Below are positions 26,360-35,227 of a stretch of DNA of 64,000 nt, one piece after another. Position 1 is the stretch's first letter. Every line of letters begins with the position of its first letter. The notes under the pieces are model-generated. The model did not search any database. It was not told where the DNA came from and saw nothing but the letters and a program-made list of their open reading frames with translations. Source of the DNA: Micromonospora siamensis (lineage in GTDB: Bacteria > Actinomycetota > Actinomycetes > Mycobacteriales > Micromonosporaceae). The position numbers and the translations under genes were made by a program. The stretch is taken from positions 5,146,001-5,210,000 of the forward strand of contig NZ_LT607751.1 of NCBI RefSeq assembly GCF_900090305.1, in the 5' to 3' direction.

Positions 26360-26791
26360 TCAGGCGATGCAGGCGCAGACGATCAGCGCCGCGCCGAAGT
26401 GGGTCGCGGCGCTGACCCGGGCGGCCGGGTGCGGCTGGTCGGCGCAGATCACCTCGCCGAGCTTGCCCGGGGTGAGCAGGTCCAGCACGAAGAAGGCCAG
26501 CGCCATGATCAGCAGCCCGATCAGCCCGAAGACCACCGTGGAGGCGAGCCCCTTGCCGAACGAGTCGTAGCTGGTCAGGATCGCGGTGAAGACGATCCCG
26601 GCGATGCCGAGCTGGTTCGCGGCGAGCAGCAGCGCGGCGTTGCCGTTGCGCTGCACCCAGATCAGCTCCCGCAGCCGGCCCGGGGTGAGCAGGTCGACCA
26701 GGCCGAAGCCGGCCGCCATCAGCCCCACCCCGACGATCCCGAACACCACGCTCTGCCAGGCCCCGCTGAGCAGATCCTCCAGCACCGGCAC
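26360..26791 (-). CDS. DUF350 domain membrane protein
   Basis: A 143-residue protein with four membrane helices arranged as two homologous halves: VVFGIVGVGLMAAGFGLVDL then LTPGRLRELIW, and VVFGLIGLLIMALAFFVLDL then LTPGKLGEVI. This internal duplication is typical of DUF350. Function is unknown; DUF350 proteins are sometimes linked to envelope or tellurite-type stress genes. GTG start at 26791 with GGGAGGC upstream. No coupling to neighbours. Confidence 0.85.
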   Translation of the reverse strand: MPVLEDLLSGAWQSVVFGIVGVGLMAAGFGLVDLLTPGRLRELIWVQRNGNAALLLAANQLGIAGIVFTAILTSYDSFGKGLASTVVFGLIGLLIMALAFFVLDLLTPGKLGEVICADQPHPAARVSAATHFGAALIVCACIA

Positions 26792-26866
26792 GCCTCCCGA
26801 CCGCCACCGGCCGACCGGAGTGCCGGCGCGGTGATCGAGACGATAGCGGCCGGAGGGCAGTGTGAT

Positions 26867-28216
26867 CTAGAGCGAGAGGTAGTGCTGCCGCTCGTACGGG
26901 GTGACCTCGCGGCGGTACTGCTCCCACTCGGCCCGCTTGTTCCGCAGGAAGAAGTCGAAGACGTGCTCGCCGAGCACCTCGGCGACCAGCTCGGAGCCGG
27001 CCATCACGTCGATCGCCTCGGAGAGGTTCTCCGGGAGCGCCTCGTAGCCCATCGCGCGACGCTCGGCGCTGCTCAGCGACCAGACGTCGTCCTCGGCGCC
27101 CGGGGGCAGCTCGTAGCCCTCCTCGATGCCCTTGAGGCCGGCGCCGAGCATGACCGCGAAGGCGAGGTAGGGGTTGGCCGCCGAGTCCAGCGAGCGGACC
27201 TCGACCCGGGCCGAGTTGGGCTTGCCGTACGCCGGGACGCGGACCAGCGCGGAGCGGTTCAGGTGACCCCAGCAGACGTACGCCGGGCTCTCGGTGATCC
27301 GGTCCGGCAGCGCCTGCGGGAAGAGCCGCTTGTAGGAGTTCACCCACTGGTTGGTGACCGCGGTGTACTCCCGGGCGTGCATCAGCAGGCCGGCGATGAA
27401 CGACTTGGCCACCTTGGAGAGCTTCATCGGGTCACCGGCGTCGTGGAACGCGTTGCGCTCCCCCTCGAACAGCGACAGGTGGGTGTGCATGCCGCTGCCC
27501 GGCTGGTCGGTGAAGGGCTTCGGCATGAAGCTGGCCTGCACGCCGGTGGAGAGCGCCACCTCCTTGACCACGTGCCGGAAGGTCATGATGTTGTCGGCGG
27601 TGGTCAGCGCGTCGGCGTAGCGCAGGTCGATCTCCTGCTGCCCGGGGGCGACCTCGTGGTGGCTGAACTCCACCGAGATGCCGATCCGCTCCAGCGACAG
27701 CACCGCCTGCCGGCGGAAGTCCCGGGCCACCGCGTGGGTGGTGTGCTCGAAGTAGCCGCCGGTGTCCACCGGGATCGGCACCGAGCCGTCCTGCGGGCCG
27801 TTCTCCAGCAGGAAGAACTCGATCTCCGGGTGGGTGTAGAAGGTGAACCCCTTCTCGGCTGCCCGGGACAGCGCGCGGCGCAGCACGTGCCGCGGGTCGG
27901 CCCAGGAGGGGCCGCCGTCGGGGAGCAGGATGTCGCAGAACATCCGGGCGCTCTCGCCGCTGACCCCACCCTCGAACGGGAAGACCTGGAAGGTGGTCGG
28001 GTCGGGCATGGCCACCATGTCGGATTCGAAGACCCGGGCGAAGCCCTCGATCGCGGAGCCGTCGAAGCCGATGCCCTCCTCGAAGGCGGCCTCCAGCTCC
28101 GCGGGCGCGACCGACACGCTCTTGAGCGTGCCGAGCACGTCGGTGAACCACAGCCGGACGAAACGGATGTCCCGTTCTTCCAGCGTGCGGAGGACGAACT
28201 CCTGCTGACGGTCCAC
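26867..28216 (-). CDS. glnA2: Glutamine synthetase family protein GlnA2-type (non-adenylylated)
   Basis: A 449-residue GSI-family ligase with all catalytic motifs: GIGFDGSAIEGFARV, HPEIEFFLLENG, HHEVAPGQQEIDLRY, GSGMHTHLSLFEG, NQWVNSYKRL and RVPAYGKPNSARVEVRSLD. At the place of the GlnA adenylylation tyrosine it has DDVWSLSSAERR, so GlnE control is not expected. Position next to nadE matches actinomycete GlnA2, reported in Streptomyces to be a gamma-glutamylpolyamine synthetase rather than a main ammonia-assimilating enzyme; assignment here is by analogy. GTG at 28216 with GAGGGG upstream. Divergent from nadE. Confidence 0.9.
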   Translation of the reverse strand: MDRQQEFVLRTLEERDIRFVRLWFTDVLGTLKSVSVAPAELEAAFEEGIGFDGSAIEGFARVFESDMVAMPDPTTFQVFPFEGGVSGESARMFCDILLPDGGPSWADPRHVLRRALSRAAEKGFTFYTHPEIEFFLLENGPQDGSVPIPVDTGGYFEHTTHAVARDFRRQAVLSLERIGISVEFSHHEVAPGQQEIDLRYADALTTADNIMTFRHVVKEVALSTGVQASFMPKPFTDQPGSGMHTHLSLFEGERNAFHDAGDPMKLSKVAKSFIAGLLMHAREYTAVTNQWVNSYKRLFPQALPDRITESPAYVCWGHLNRSALVRVPAYGKPNSARVEVRSLDSAANPYLAFAVMLGAGLKGIEEGYELPPGAEDDVWSLSSAERRAMGYEALPENLSEAIDVMAGSELVAEVLGEHVFDFFLRNKRAEWEQYRREVTPYERQHYLSL

Positions 28217-28385
28217 AACAACCCCTCGCGACACTGTTTCCAAGCCACCGGTCGGACCGGCCACGCACCTGACCGCCCAGTGTCCATCGACCTCGTTACG
28301 CCGACGTTACGCGACCCCGCGCCCGTCGGCCCGCCGTGTCCCACCTCTGCCGGCCCGGCGCGGGCCGCTGGGGCAAGATGAGGAC

Positions 28386-30143
28386 ATGCCCACGCTGCGC
28401 CTCGCCCTGTCCCAGGTCAACCCGACCGTAGGCGATCTGGACGGCAACGCCGACCTGGTCCGGCGGTGGACCCGGCGGGCCGCCGACGCCGGCGCCCAGC
28501 TGGTCGGATTCCCCGAGCTGATGCTCACCGGCTACCCGGTGGAGGACATGGTCTTCCGGCGGTCCTTCGTCGCCGCGTCGAAGGCCGCCCTGGACCGGCT
28601 CGCCGCCGACCTGGCCGGCGACGGCCTCGGCGAGCTGCCGGTGCTGGTGGGCTACCTGGACGCCGACGGGCCGCCGCAGGTCAGCGTCGACGCCCAGCCG
28701 GGGCACGGCGCCCGCAACGCCGCCGCCCTGCTGCACCGGGGCGCCGTGGTGGCCACCTACTTCAAGCACCACCTGCCGAACTACGGGGTCTTCGACGAGG
28801 ATCGCTACTTCGTGCCGGGCGACACGCTGACCGTGGTCCGGATCGGCGAGGTGGACGTCGCGCTGACCATCTGCGAGGACCTGTGGCAGGCCGGCGGGCC
28901 GTTCGCGGTGGCCCGGCAGGCCGGCGTCGGGCTGGTGCTCACCATCAACGGCTCGCCCTACGAACTGAACAAGGACGACGTCCGGCTGCCGCTGGTCCGC
29001 CGGCGGGCCGCCGAGGCCGGGGCCACCATCGCGTACGTCAACATGGTCGGCGGCCAGGACGAGCTGGTCTACGACGGCGACTCGATGATCGTCGCCGCGG
29101 ACGGCACCCTGCTCGCCCGGGCCCCGCAGTTCGTCGAGCACCTGCTGGTGCACGACGTGCCGCTGCCGGCCGCCGGCGAGCCGACCGACCCGGGCGAGCT
29201 GGCCGACGGGATGCGGCTGGTCCGGCGTACCGTCGGATCCCTGCCGCCGGCCCCGGCGGGCCCGGCGGCGGCCGGCGGGGTGATCGAGCCGGTCGCCGAC
29301 GAGGCGGAGGTGTGGCACGCGCTGGTGACCGGGCTGCGCGACTACGTCGACAAGAACCGGTTCCCGTCGGTGGTGCTGGGCCTCTCCGGCGGCATCGACT
29401 CGGCGCTGGTGGCGGCGCTGGCGGTGGACGCCCTCGGCCCGGACCGGGTGGTCGGGGTGTCGCTGCCCAGTCAGCACTCCTCCGAGCACTCCCGCTCCGA
29501 CGCGGCGGAGCTGGCCAAGCGCACCGGGCTGGACTACCGGATCGAGCCGATCCAACCGATGGTGGACGGCTTCCTGGCCAACCTGTCGCTCTCCGGGGTG
29601 GCGGTGGAGAACCTCCAGGCCCGGGTACGCGGGGTGATCCTGATGGCGCTGTCGAACCAGGAGGGCCACCTGGTCCTCACCACCGGCAACAAGAGCGAGC
29701 TGGCGGTCGGCTACTCCACCCTCTACGGCGACTCGGTGGGCGGCTACAACCCGATCAAGGACGTCTGGAAGACGCTGGTGTGGCGGCTGGCGAAGTGGCG
29801 CAACGCGGACGCCGAACGCCGCGGCCAGACCCCGCCCATCCCGGAGAACTCGATCGGCAAGCCGCCGTCGGCGGAGCTGAGCCCCGGCCAGCTCGACAGC
29901 GACACCCTCCCCGAGTACGACGTCCTCGACCCGATCCTGATCGGCTACGTCGACGGTGACCTGGGCCGGGACGGGCTGATCGCCTCCGGGCACGACCCGG
30001 CGGTGGTGGACAAGGTGCTGCGGATGGTCGACCTGGCCGAGTACAAGCGTCGCCAGTCCGCCCCCGGCACCAAGATCTCGATCAAGGCGTTCGGCCGGGA
30101 CCGCCGGCTGCCGATCACCAACCGCTGGCGCGAGCACGGCTGA
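28386..30143 (+). CDS. nadE: Glutamine-dependent NAD+ synthetase
   Basis: A 585-residue two-domain enzyme converting deamido-NAD+ to NAD+ with glutamine as nitrogen donor and ATP. The N-terminal nitrilase-type glutaminase has Glu44 (GFPELMLTGYP), Lys in YFKHHLPNYGVFDE and the nucleophile Cys in LTICEDLW. The C-terminal synthetase has the P-loop LGLSGGIDSALV (about 332-343), GNKSELAVGYSTLYGD and a C-terminal KISIKAFGRDRRLP. CAAGAT lies 6 bases before the ATG, again a leaderless-type start. Confidence 0.96.
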   Translation: MPTLRLALSQVNPTVGDLDGNADLVRRWTRRAADAGAQLVGFPELMLTGYPVEDMVFRRSFVAASKAALDRLAADLAGDGLGELPVLVGYLDADGPPQVSVDAQPGHGARNAAALLHRGAVVATYFKHHLPNYGVFDEDRYFVPGDTLTVVRIGEVDVALTICEDLWQAGGPFAVARQAGVGLVLTINGSPYELNKDDVRLPLVRRRAAEAGATIAYVNMVGGQDELVYDGDSMIVAADGTLLARAPQFVEHLLVHDVPLPAAGEPTDPGELADGMRLVRRTVGSLPPAPAGPAAAGGVIEPVADEAEVWHALVTGLRDYVDKNRFPSVVLGLSGGIDSALVAALAVDALGPDRVVGVSLPSQHSSEHSRSDAAELAKRTGLDYRIEPIQPMVDGFLANLSLSGVAVENLQARVRGVILMALSNQEGHLVLTTGNKSELAVGYSTLYGDSVGGYNPIKDVWKTLVWRLAKWRNADAERRGQTPPIPENSIGKPPSAELSPGQLDSDTLPEYDVLDPILIGYVDGDLGRDGLIASGHDPAVVDKVLRMVDLAEYKRRQSAPGTKISIKAFGRDRRLPITNRWREHG

Positions 30144-30263
30144 CGGGCCGTCGCGGAGGAGTGAAATCCTCCACTCCGACCTGCCCTCGGCCGGTCCCGC
30201 GGTGCGACGATCGCGACAGCAACCCGGGGACCGCGTACGCGGCCTCGAGGAAGGGAGACAGTG

Positions 30264-31109
30264 ATGGTGGAATCCACCCCCACCGAGGTGACCGCCCTGT
30301 ACGGCGGGCCGGCCACCCGACGGGTCCGCACCCGCGACCTGATCGCCGCCAAGGAGCGCGGTGAGCGCTGGTCGATGCTCACCTCGTACGACCAGTACAC
30401 CGCCGGGATCTTCGACGCGGCCGGCATCCCCGCGCTGCTGGTGGGCGACTCCGCGGCGAACAACGTCTTCGGCTACGAGACCACCGTGCCGGTCACCGCC
30501 GAGGAGCTGCTGCCCCTGGTCCGCGCCGTCGTACGCGCCACGAAGCAGGCGCTGATCGTCGGCGACCTGCCCTTCGGCTCGTACGAGGAGGGGCCGACGC
30601 AGGCGCTGCGTACCGCCGTCCGGTTCATGAAGGAGGGCGGCTGCCACGCGGTGAAGCTGGAGGGCGGCCGGCGCTGCGCCGAACAGATCGCCGCCATCAC
30701 CGGCGCCGGCATCCCGGTGATGGCGCACATCGGCTTCACCCCGCAGAGCGAGCACGCCATCGGCGGCTACCGCGTCCAGGGGCGCGGCGACGCCGCCGAC
30801 GACGTGATCGCCGACGCCCGGGCGGTGGCCGAGGCGGGCGCCTTCGCCGTGGTGCTGGAGATGGTGCCGGGCGAGGTGGCCAAGCGGATCACCGCCGAGC
30901 TGCCCATCCCGACCGTCGGCATCGGCGCCGGCCCGGACACCGACGCCCAGGTGCTGGTCTGGCAGGACATGGCCGGGCTGCGTACCGGCAAGGCCCCGCG
31001 CTTCGTCAAGCGCTACGCCGACCTGGCCGGCACGCTCGCCGAGGCGACCCGGCGCTTCGCCGACGAGGTACGCGGCGGCGAGTTCCCGGCCGCCGAGCAC
31101 ACCTTCTGA
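30264..31109 (+). CDS. panB: 3-methyl-2-oxobutanoate hydroxymethyltransferase
   Basis: First enzyme of pantothenate synthesis: it transfers a hydroxymethyl group from methylene-tetrahydrofolate to ketoisovalerate. The 281-residue TIM barrel has [20 protein letters not shown] (metal Asp), [28 protein letters not shown] and the catalytic Glu in [10 protein letters not shown]. The ATG at 30264 is preferred to the GTG at 30261 because GGGAG is better spaced from it. nadE lies 120 bp upstream on the same strand. Confidence 0.96.
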   Translation: MVESTPTEVTALYGGPATRRVRTRDLIAAKERGERWSMLTSYDQYTAGIFDAAGIPALLVGDSAANNVFGYETTVPVTAEELLPLVRAVVRATKQALIVGDLPFGSYEEGPTQALRTAVRFMKEGGCHAVKLEGGRRCAEQIAAITGAGIPVMAHIGFTPQSEHAIGGYRVQGRGDAADDVIADARAVAEAGAFAVVLEMVPGEVAKRITAELPIPTVGIGAGPDTDAQVLVWQDMAGLRTGKAPRFVKRYADLAGTLAEATRRFADEVRGGEFPAAEHTF

Positions 31110-31116
31110 CGGGTCC

Positions 31117-31155
31117 GGGAGGGCCGCCGCCCATCAGTGCGGCAGCGGCCCTCCC
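31117..31155 (+). terminator. Terminator after panB
   Basis: Perfect 11-bp stem GGGAGGGCCGC/GCGGCCCTCCC with a 17-base loop, 8 bases after the stop codon. The following 150 bp to the next gene are C-rich, without a gene. Confidence 0.65.
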
Positions 31156-31306
31156 GCCCGCGCTTCCCCCGACCTCCGGCCCGCCCGCGCTGCCCCGCTG
31201 CCCCAGCCCCCAGCCCGCTCACGCTGCCCCGCTGCCCCGCCGGCCCCCCGGCCCGCTTGGGGTGTCAGAGTCCCGGCGCCCGCGATCGGTCGCGCGGCTA
31301 CCGGGG

Positions 31307-31750
31307 TCAGACCACGCAGAACTCGTTACCCTCCGGGTCGCTGAGCTGCACGGCGTAGTGGCCGTTCTCCGGGTCGTCCATGGTGCCGAGAACCGTGGCG
31401 CCGAGCGGGATCAGCCGGTCCACCTCGGCGTTGACCCGCCCCCGCCGCTCGGTCAGCGGCACACCCCGACCCCCGCCGACCTTGAGATCGATGTGCAGCC
31501 GGTTCTTCAGCGACTTGGCCTCCGGGACCGGCTGGAACCAGATTCGCGGTCCCGCCCCGGTCGGGTCCTCCAGCCGGTCCGCGCAGTCGCCCGCGCCCAG
31601 TTCCTCGGCGGGTACACCGTGCGCCAGATACCACTCCCGCCAGGTGGGATGCCCGTCCGGCGGCGGTTGCGGCCGGTAGCGCAGCGCCTGCGCCCAGAAC
31701 GCGACGAGCCTCGACGGCTCCCGACAATCGATCACCAGCTGCCACTCCAT
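31307..31750 (-). CDS. Glyoxalase-like (VOC) domain protein
   Basis: A 147-residue VOC protein of the glyoxalase_6 type: WQLVIDCREPSRLVAFWAQA at the start, then IWFQPVPEAKSLKNRLHIDL and the end VQLSDPEGNEFCVV. Substrate is unknown. The ATG at 31750 is chosen because CAGAAT lies 6 bases upstream (31757-31762, reverse strand), a leaderless promoter, and because longer versions add non-VOC sequence. Monocistronic. Confidence 0.85.
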   Translation of the reverse strand: MEWQLVIDCREPSRLVAFWAQALRYRPQPPPDGHPTWREWYLAHGVPAEELGAGDCADRLEDPTGAGPRIWFQPVPEAKSLKNRLHIDLKVGGGRGVPLTERRGRVNAEVDRLIPLGATVLGTMDDPENGHYAVQLSDPEGNEFCVV

Positions 31751-31961
31751 TCGGTGATTCTGTTCCAGGGGTACGACATCAACGCGTCCCGCCTGACGAC
31801 CCGACGCCGCCCCGCGGTCGAGGTGCCGCCTGTCACCCCAGGCTGACGGCGGTACCGGCCGCAACGAAGGGGCGACACCGCAGCTAGGTCGTCAGCGGCC
31901 GTAGCCTCGCGGCAGCTGCCGCCGACCGCCGTCCCGTCGCGTGAGGGTGCACCCGGAATTG

Positions 31962-31977
31962 TCGTACGCCTGTTCTA
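31962..31977 (+). promoter_or_regulatory. LexA (SOS) box upstream of the DUF222/HNH gene
   Basis: TCGTACGCCTGTTCTA matches the actinobacterial SOS palindrome TCGAAC-N4-GTTCGA at 10 of its 12 defined positions. It lies 14 bases before the ATG at 31992. DUF222/13E12-type genes of mycobacteria are known LexA targets, which supports the call. Confidence 0.6.
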
Positions 31978-31991
31978 ACGTGGCGTACGTG

Positions 31992-33398
31992 ATGGAGGAG
32001 CTGGCGCGGGCCGACGCTGCGCTGGGGTCGGGCCTGGACGCGGCCGTCTGGGCGCTGCCCGAGGCGGAACTCGTCGACGCCGTCGACGCGGTGCACGCCC
32101 TCGGCCAGCGCCTCGCCGCCCTGCAGCTCGCGCTGCTGCGCGAGGTCGACGGCCGCGGCACCGCGGTCGCGCAGGGCGCGTCGTCGACGGCGGTCTGGCT
32201 GCGTGACCGGCTGCGGCTCTCCGTTCCGGCAGCCCGCCGCCTGCTCGGTCTCGCCACCAGGCTCCACGACGGGCCGCCCGAGATCCGTGCCGCGCTGGCG
32301 GACGGGCGGGTCGACACCGCGCAGGCCCAGGTGATCGCCGAGACCGTGGATGTGGTGCGGGCGGAGGCCGGCCCCGAGGCGGCCGACCGCGCCACCGGCC
32401 TGCTCGTGGAGTGGGCCGGGCAGTTCGATCCGGTGGTGCTCCGATCTCTCGGCACCCGGATCCTCGACCACGTCGCGCCGGAGGTCGCCGATGCGGCGGC
32501 CGCGAGGGCGCTGGAGGCCGAAACCGCCCGGGCGGCCCGCGACCGGCACCTCACCGTCTCTGACCTGCGCGACGGCCGCTTCCGGCTCACCGGCAGCCTG
32601 GACGGCGAAACGGCGGGTCTGCTGCGCGCGGCGATCGAGCCGCTGACCGCGCCGGCCGGTCCGGACGACGCCCGCTCCCCCGGGCAACGCCGGCACGACG
32701 CGCTCGCAGCGGTCTGCCGGCTCGCGCTGCGCACCGGCGGGCTGCCCGACCACGGCGGCGACGCCGCGCAACTCGTCGTCACCACGTCGTACGACGCGCT
32801 CACCGGCCGGCTCGGCCCCGGCCTGCTCGACACCGGCGCCACGTTGACCCCGGAGACGGTACGCCGACTGGCCTGCGACGCCGCCGTCCTCCCCGCCGTG
32901 CTGGGCGGGGCCGGTCAGGTGCTGGACGTCGGACGACAGCGCCGGGTCGTGACCGGACCGCTGCGCCGGGCGCTGGTCCTGCGCGACCGTGGCTGCGTCT
33001 TTCCCGGCTGCGACCGCCCGCCCCGCTGGTGCGAGGGCCACCACATCCGGCACTGGGCGGAGGGCGGCGCCACCACCCTGACCAATTCGGTCCTGCTCTG
33101 CCGGCACCATCACCGTCAGGTGCACCACCACGGCTGGCAGGTCCGGCTCGCCCCCGACGGCCATCCGGAGTTCGTCCCGCCCGCCTGGCTCGATCCGCAG
33201 CAGCAGCCCCGTCGCAACCACCACCGGCACGCCTGGGCAGCCGCGGCCCCCACGAACACGACCTCCGCCCTCACCTTCCCCGGCCGCCCGGTCCGGACGG
33301 TCACCGCCACCACCGCTCCGACCCGGACGAGCAGGCCCCGGCTGGTCACTGCCGGACGGCCACCCGGCCAACCAACGGCTCGCTCCCGGCCACCGTGA
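31992..33398 (+). CDS. DUF222 domain HNH endonuclease-like protein (13E12 family)
   Basis: A 468-residue protein. The DUF222 helical region covers about residues 20-320. A C-terminal HNH nuclease domain follows (CVFPGCDRPPRWCEGHHIRH, then WAEGGATTLTNSVLLCRHHH, about 335-385) with two CxxC-type zinc positions and the catalytic His pair. A Pro/Thr/Arg-rich tail of about 75 residues ends it. The family is highly repeated in actinobacteria; the role is uncertain but is linked to the SOS response. The ATG at 31992 is chosen because the SOS box would otherwise be inside the gene. Confidence 0.88.
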   Translation: MEELARADAALGSGLDAAVWALPEAELVDAVDAVHALGQRLAALQLALLREVDGRGTAVAQGASSTAVWLRDRLRLSVPAARRLLGLATRLHDGPPEIRAALADGRVDTAQAQVIAETVDVVRAEAGPEAADRATGLLVEWAGQFDPVVLRSLGTRILDHVAPEVADAAAARALEAETARAARDRHLTVSDLRDGRFRLTGSLDGETAGLLRAAIEPLTAPAGPDDARSPGQRRHDALAAVCRLALRTGGLPDHGGDAAQLVVTTSYDALTGRLGPGLLDTGATLTPETVRRLACDAAVLPAVLGGAGQVLDVGRQRRVVTGPLRRALVLRDRGCVFPGCDRPPRWCEGHHIRHWAEGGATTLTNSVLLCRHHHRQVHHHGWQVRLAPDGHPEFVPPAWLDPQQQPRRNHHRHAWAAAAPTNTTSALTFPGRPVRTVTATTAPTRTSRPRLVTAGRPPGQPTARSRPP

Positions 33399-33410
33399 CC
33401 GGGTTCCGCC

Positions 33411-33494
33411 GACCCCGCACCGCCGATCCCACGCCGCCGATCCCACGCCGCCGATCCCGCACCGCCGACCCCGCACCGCCGACCCCGCACCGCC
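33411..33494. repeat. 14-bp tandem repeat, 6 units
   Basis: Six 14-bp units of the gaccccgcaccgcc / gatcccacgccgcc type directly after the DUF222 gene. Not a multiple of three, so not a protein repeat. Confidence 0.85.
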
Positions 33495-33645
33495 GGTCGA
33501 CAGCTGCCGGCTCGTGCCGTGGAGCGCGGCTGCCGACCGTCGTTCCCCAGCGGTCCGCGGCAGCCGGCGCCCAACTGACGAGGGCCAGCGGTCGGGACCC
33601 CGGCCGCGGGCGAGGCGGAGGACGGTGCGGCGGCTGCGGTTCGGA

Positions 33646-33651
33646 TACGGT
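33646..33651 (+). promoter_or_regulatory. -10 element TACGGT (leaderless promoter of DUF402 gene)
   Basis: TACGGT lies 6 bases before the GTG at 33658 and no ribosome binding site is present. Confidence 0.5.
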
Positions 33652-33657
33652 GCGACC

Positions 33658-34287
33658 GTGACCTTCGAGCCCGGCAGCATCGTCACCCGTCGCTACTGGC
33701 GCGGCGGCCGGTGCACCTGGGTGCAGCCGATGCGGGTGGTCGCCGACGACGCGGACGGTCTGCTGCTCTGGAACCCGGTGGGCGGCGACGTCGCCCGGCT
33801 CGTCGACGCCGACGGCCGGAACCCGCACGAACTGCCCGTCGACGAGCTGCGGGACCCGAGGCTGACCGTCGGCGCCTGGGAGAAGTACGACGTCCTGGTG
33901 CTCATGCCGCCGGCTTCCGCGTACTCGGTGTGGTGGTTCTTCGACGGCGGCACCTTCGCCGGCTGGTACGTCAACCTGGAGGAGCCCTGCGTCCGCCACC
34001 CCGGCGGCGTCGACACCACGGACCTGGTCCTGGACATCGTGGTGACCCCGCAGCGGCGCTGGGAGTGGAAGGACGACGACGAGTTCGCCGAGCGCGTCGG
34101 GCACCCGCTCTACTTCGACCGGGCGAGCGCCGACGGGATCCGGGCGGAGGGAGAGCGGGTCATCCGGCTCGTCGAGGCGGGAGAGTTTCCCTTCGACGGC
34201 ACGTACACCGACTTCCGTCCGGGCCCGGACTGGCCGGCGCCCCGGCTGCCGCGCGACGTGGAGGCGGCGGCCGTCAGAGGTCGGTGA
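33658..34287 (+). CDS. DUF402 domain protein (FomD/Ntdp-like)
   Basis: A 209-residue DUF402 protein, a beta-barrel fold with a cluster of acidic metal ligands. Characterised relatives hydrolyse nucleoside di/triphosphates or nucleotidyl-phosphonates (FomD). Visible core: WWFFDGGTFAGWYVNLEEPC, then DTTDLVLDIVVTPQRRWEWK and DDDEFAERV, containing the Asp/Glu/Lys set of the family. GTG 33658 is chosen for the leaderless promoter and because it gives the usual N-terminus. Its 3' end overlaps the convergent F420 reductase gene by 14 bp. Confidence 0.85.
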   Translation: MTFEPGSIVTRRYWRGGRCTWVQPMRVVADDADGLLLWNPVGGDVARLVDADGRNPHELPVDELRDPRLTVGAWEKYDVLVLMPPASAYSVWWFFDGGTFAGWYVNLEEPCVRHPGGVDTTDLVLDIVVTPQRRWEWKDDDEFAERVGHPLYFDRASADGIRAEGERVIRLVEAGEFPFDGTYTDFRPGPDWPAPRLPRDVEAAAVRGR

Positions 34288-34972
34288 CGCGGATGCCGGC
34301 GTGCGCCTTGTAGCGCTTGTTGATGGCGATCAGGTTGGCGGTGAACGCCTCGATCTGGTGGGCGTTGCGCAGCCGGCCCGCGTAGATGCCCCGCATGCCG
34401 GGGATCCGGGCGGCGAGCGCGGCGACCACGTCGACCAGCTCCCGGTCCTCGGTGCAGATCAGCACGTCGAGCTCGATCCGGTCGACCTCGGGGTCGGCCA
34501 GCAGGGGCGCGCTGACGTGGTTGAACGCCGCGCAGACCCGGGAGTCCGGCAGCAGCCCGGCGGCCTGCTGGACGGCGCTGCCCTCGGCGACGGTGAGCGC
34601 GTACGGGCCCTGCTTGTCGAAGCCGAGCGGGTTGACGCAGTCGACGACGATCTTGCCGGCGAGCGGCTCGGCGAGGGCGGCCACGGTGGCGGCGTGCCCG
34701 TCCCACGGGACCGCGATCACGACCACGTCGCTGCGCCGGGCGACCTCGTCGTTGTCGGCGCCGGTCACGTCCACGCCGGCCGGCATTCCCGGCAGGCCCG
34801 CGATCTCCGCGGCGGACTGGGCGGCCCGCTCGGCGGAGCGGGAGCCGATCAGCACCTTGTTGCCGGCCCGGGCGAACCGGTAGGCGAGCCCCCGCCCCTG
34901 GTCACCGGTGCCGCCGATGATGCCAACGGTCAGCCCGGACACGTCGGGCAGCGTGGTCGCGTCGTAAGCCAT
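34274..34972 (-). CDS. npdG: F420H2:NADP+ oxidoreductase (NADPH-dependent F420 reductase)
   Basis: A 232-residue Rossmann enzyme that exchanges hydride between NADPH and deazaflavin F420. Motifs: LTVGIIGGTGDQGRGLAYRF, VLIGSRSAERA (NADPH 2'-phosphate pocket), VVIAVPWDGH, KIVVDCVNPLGFDKQGPYAL and CAAFNHVSAPLL. It supplies reduced F420 for F420-dependent reductases; no such partner is encoded nearby. The start MAYDATTLPDV at 34972 fits the family. Convergent with and overlapping DUF402. Its upstream region is repetitive DNA ending at an IS. Confidence 0.92.
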   Translation of the reverse strand: MAYDATTLPDVSGLTVGIIGGTGDQGRGLAYRFARAGNKVLIGSRSAERAAQSAAEIAGLPGMPAGVDVTGADNDEVARRSDVVVIAVPWDGHAATVAALAEPLAGKIVVDCVNPLGFDKQGPYALTVAEGSAVQQAAGLLPDSRVCAAFNHVSAPLLADPEVDRIELDVLICTEDRELVDVVAALAARIPGMRGIYAGRLRNAHQIEAFTANLIAINKRYKAHAGIRVTDL

Positions 34973-35079
34973 GCCGTCATCCTCGCAAAATGCCGCCGCC
35001 AGAGCAGCGCCGGGCGTTGTGAGAATGCCCGCTACGGCTGACGCCCGCCTGACAGCGGCGGCACGGCCTGGACACCCGG

Positions 35080-35177
35080 GCGCGGGGACACGCGGGGGCG
35101 GGGACACGCGGGGGCGGGAACACCCGGGGGCGGGAACACCGGGGGCGGGAACACCCGGGGCGGGGACACGCGGGGGC
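35080..35177. repeat. 15-16 bp tandem repeat abutting the IS110 copy
   Basis: About six imperfect units of cgggggcgggaacac / gcgggggcggggacac. The gap 34973-35208 holds only this array, and the IS begins about 30 bp after it. Confidence 0.8.
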
Positions 35178-35227
35178 AGGCGGCCCGGAGGCAGGCCTCC
35201 GGGAGGCCGGCGATGCTCCTATGGATG

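Noticed and set aside
33514..33657. Longer start for the DUF402 gene
   Set aside because: The upstream codons are Arg/Pro-rich without fold character, and a leaderless promoter sits at 33646-33651.
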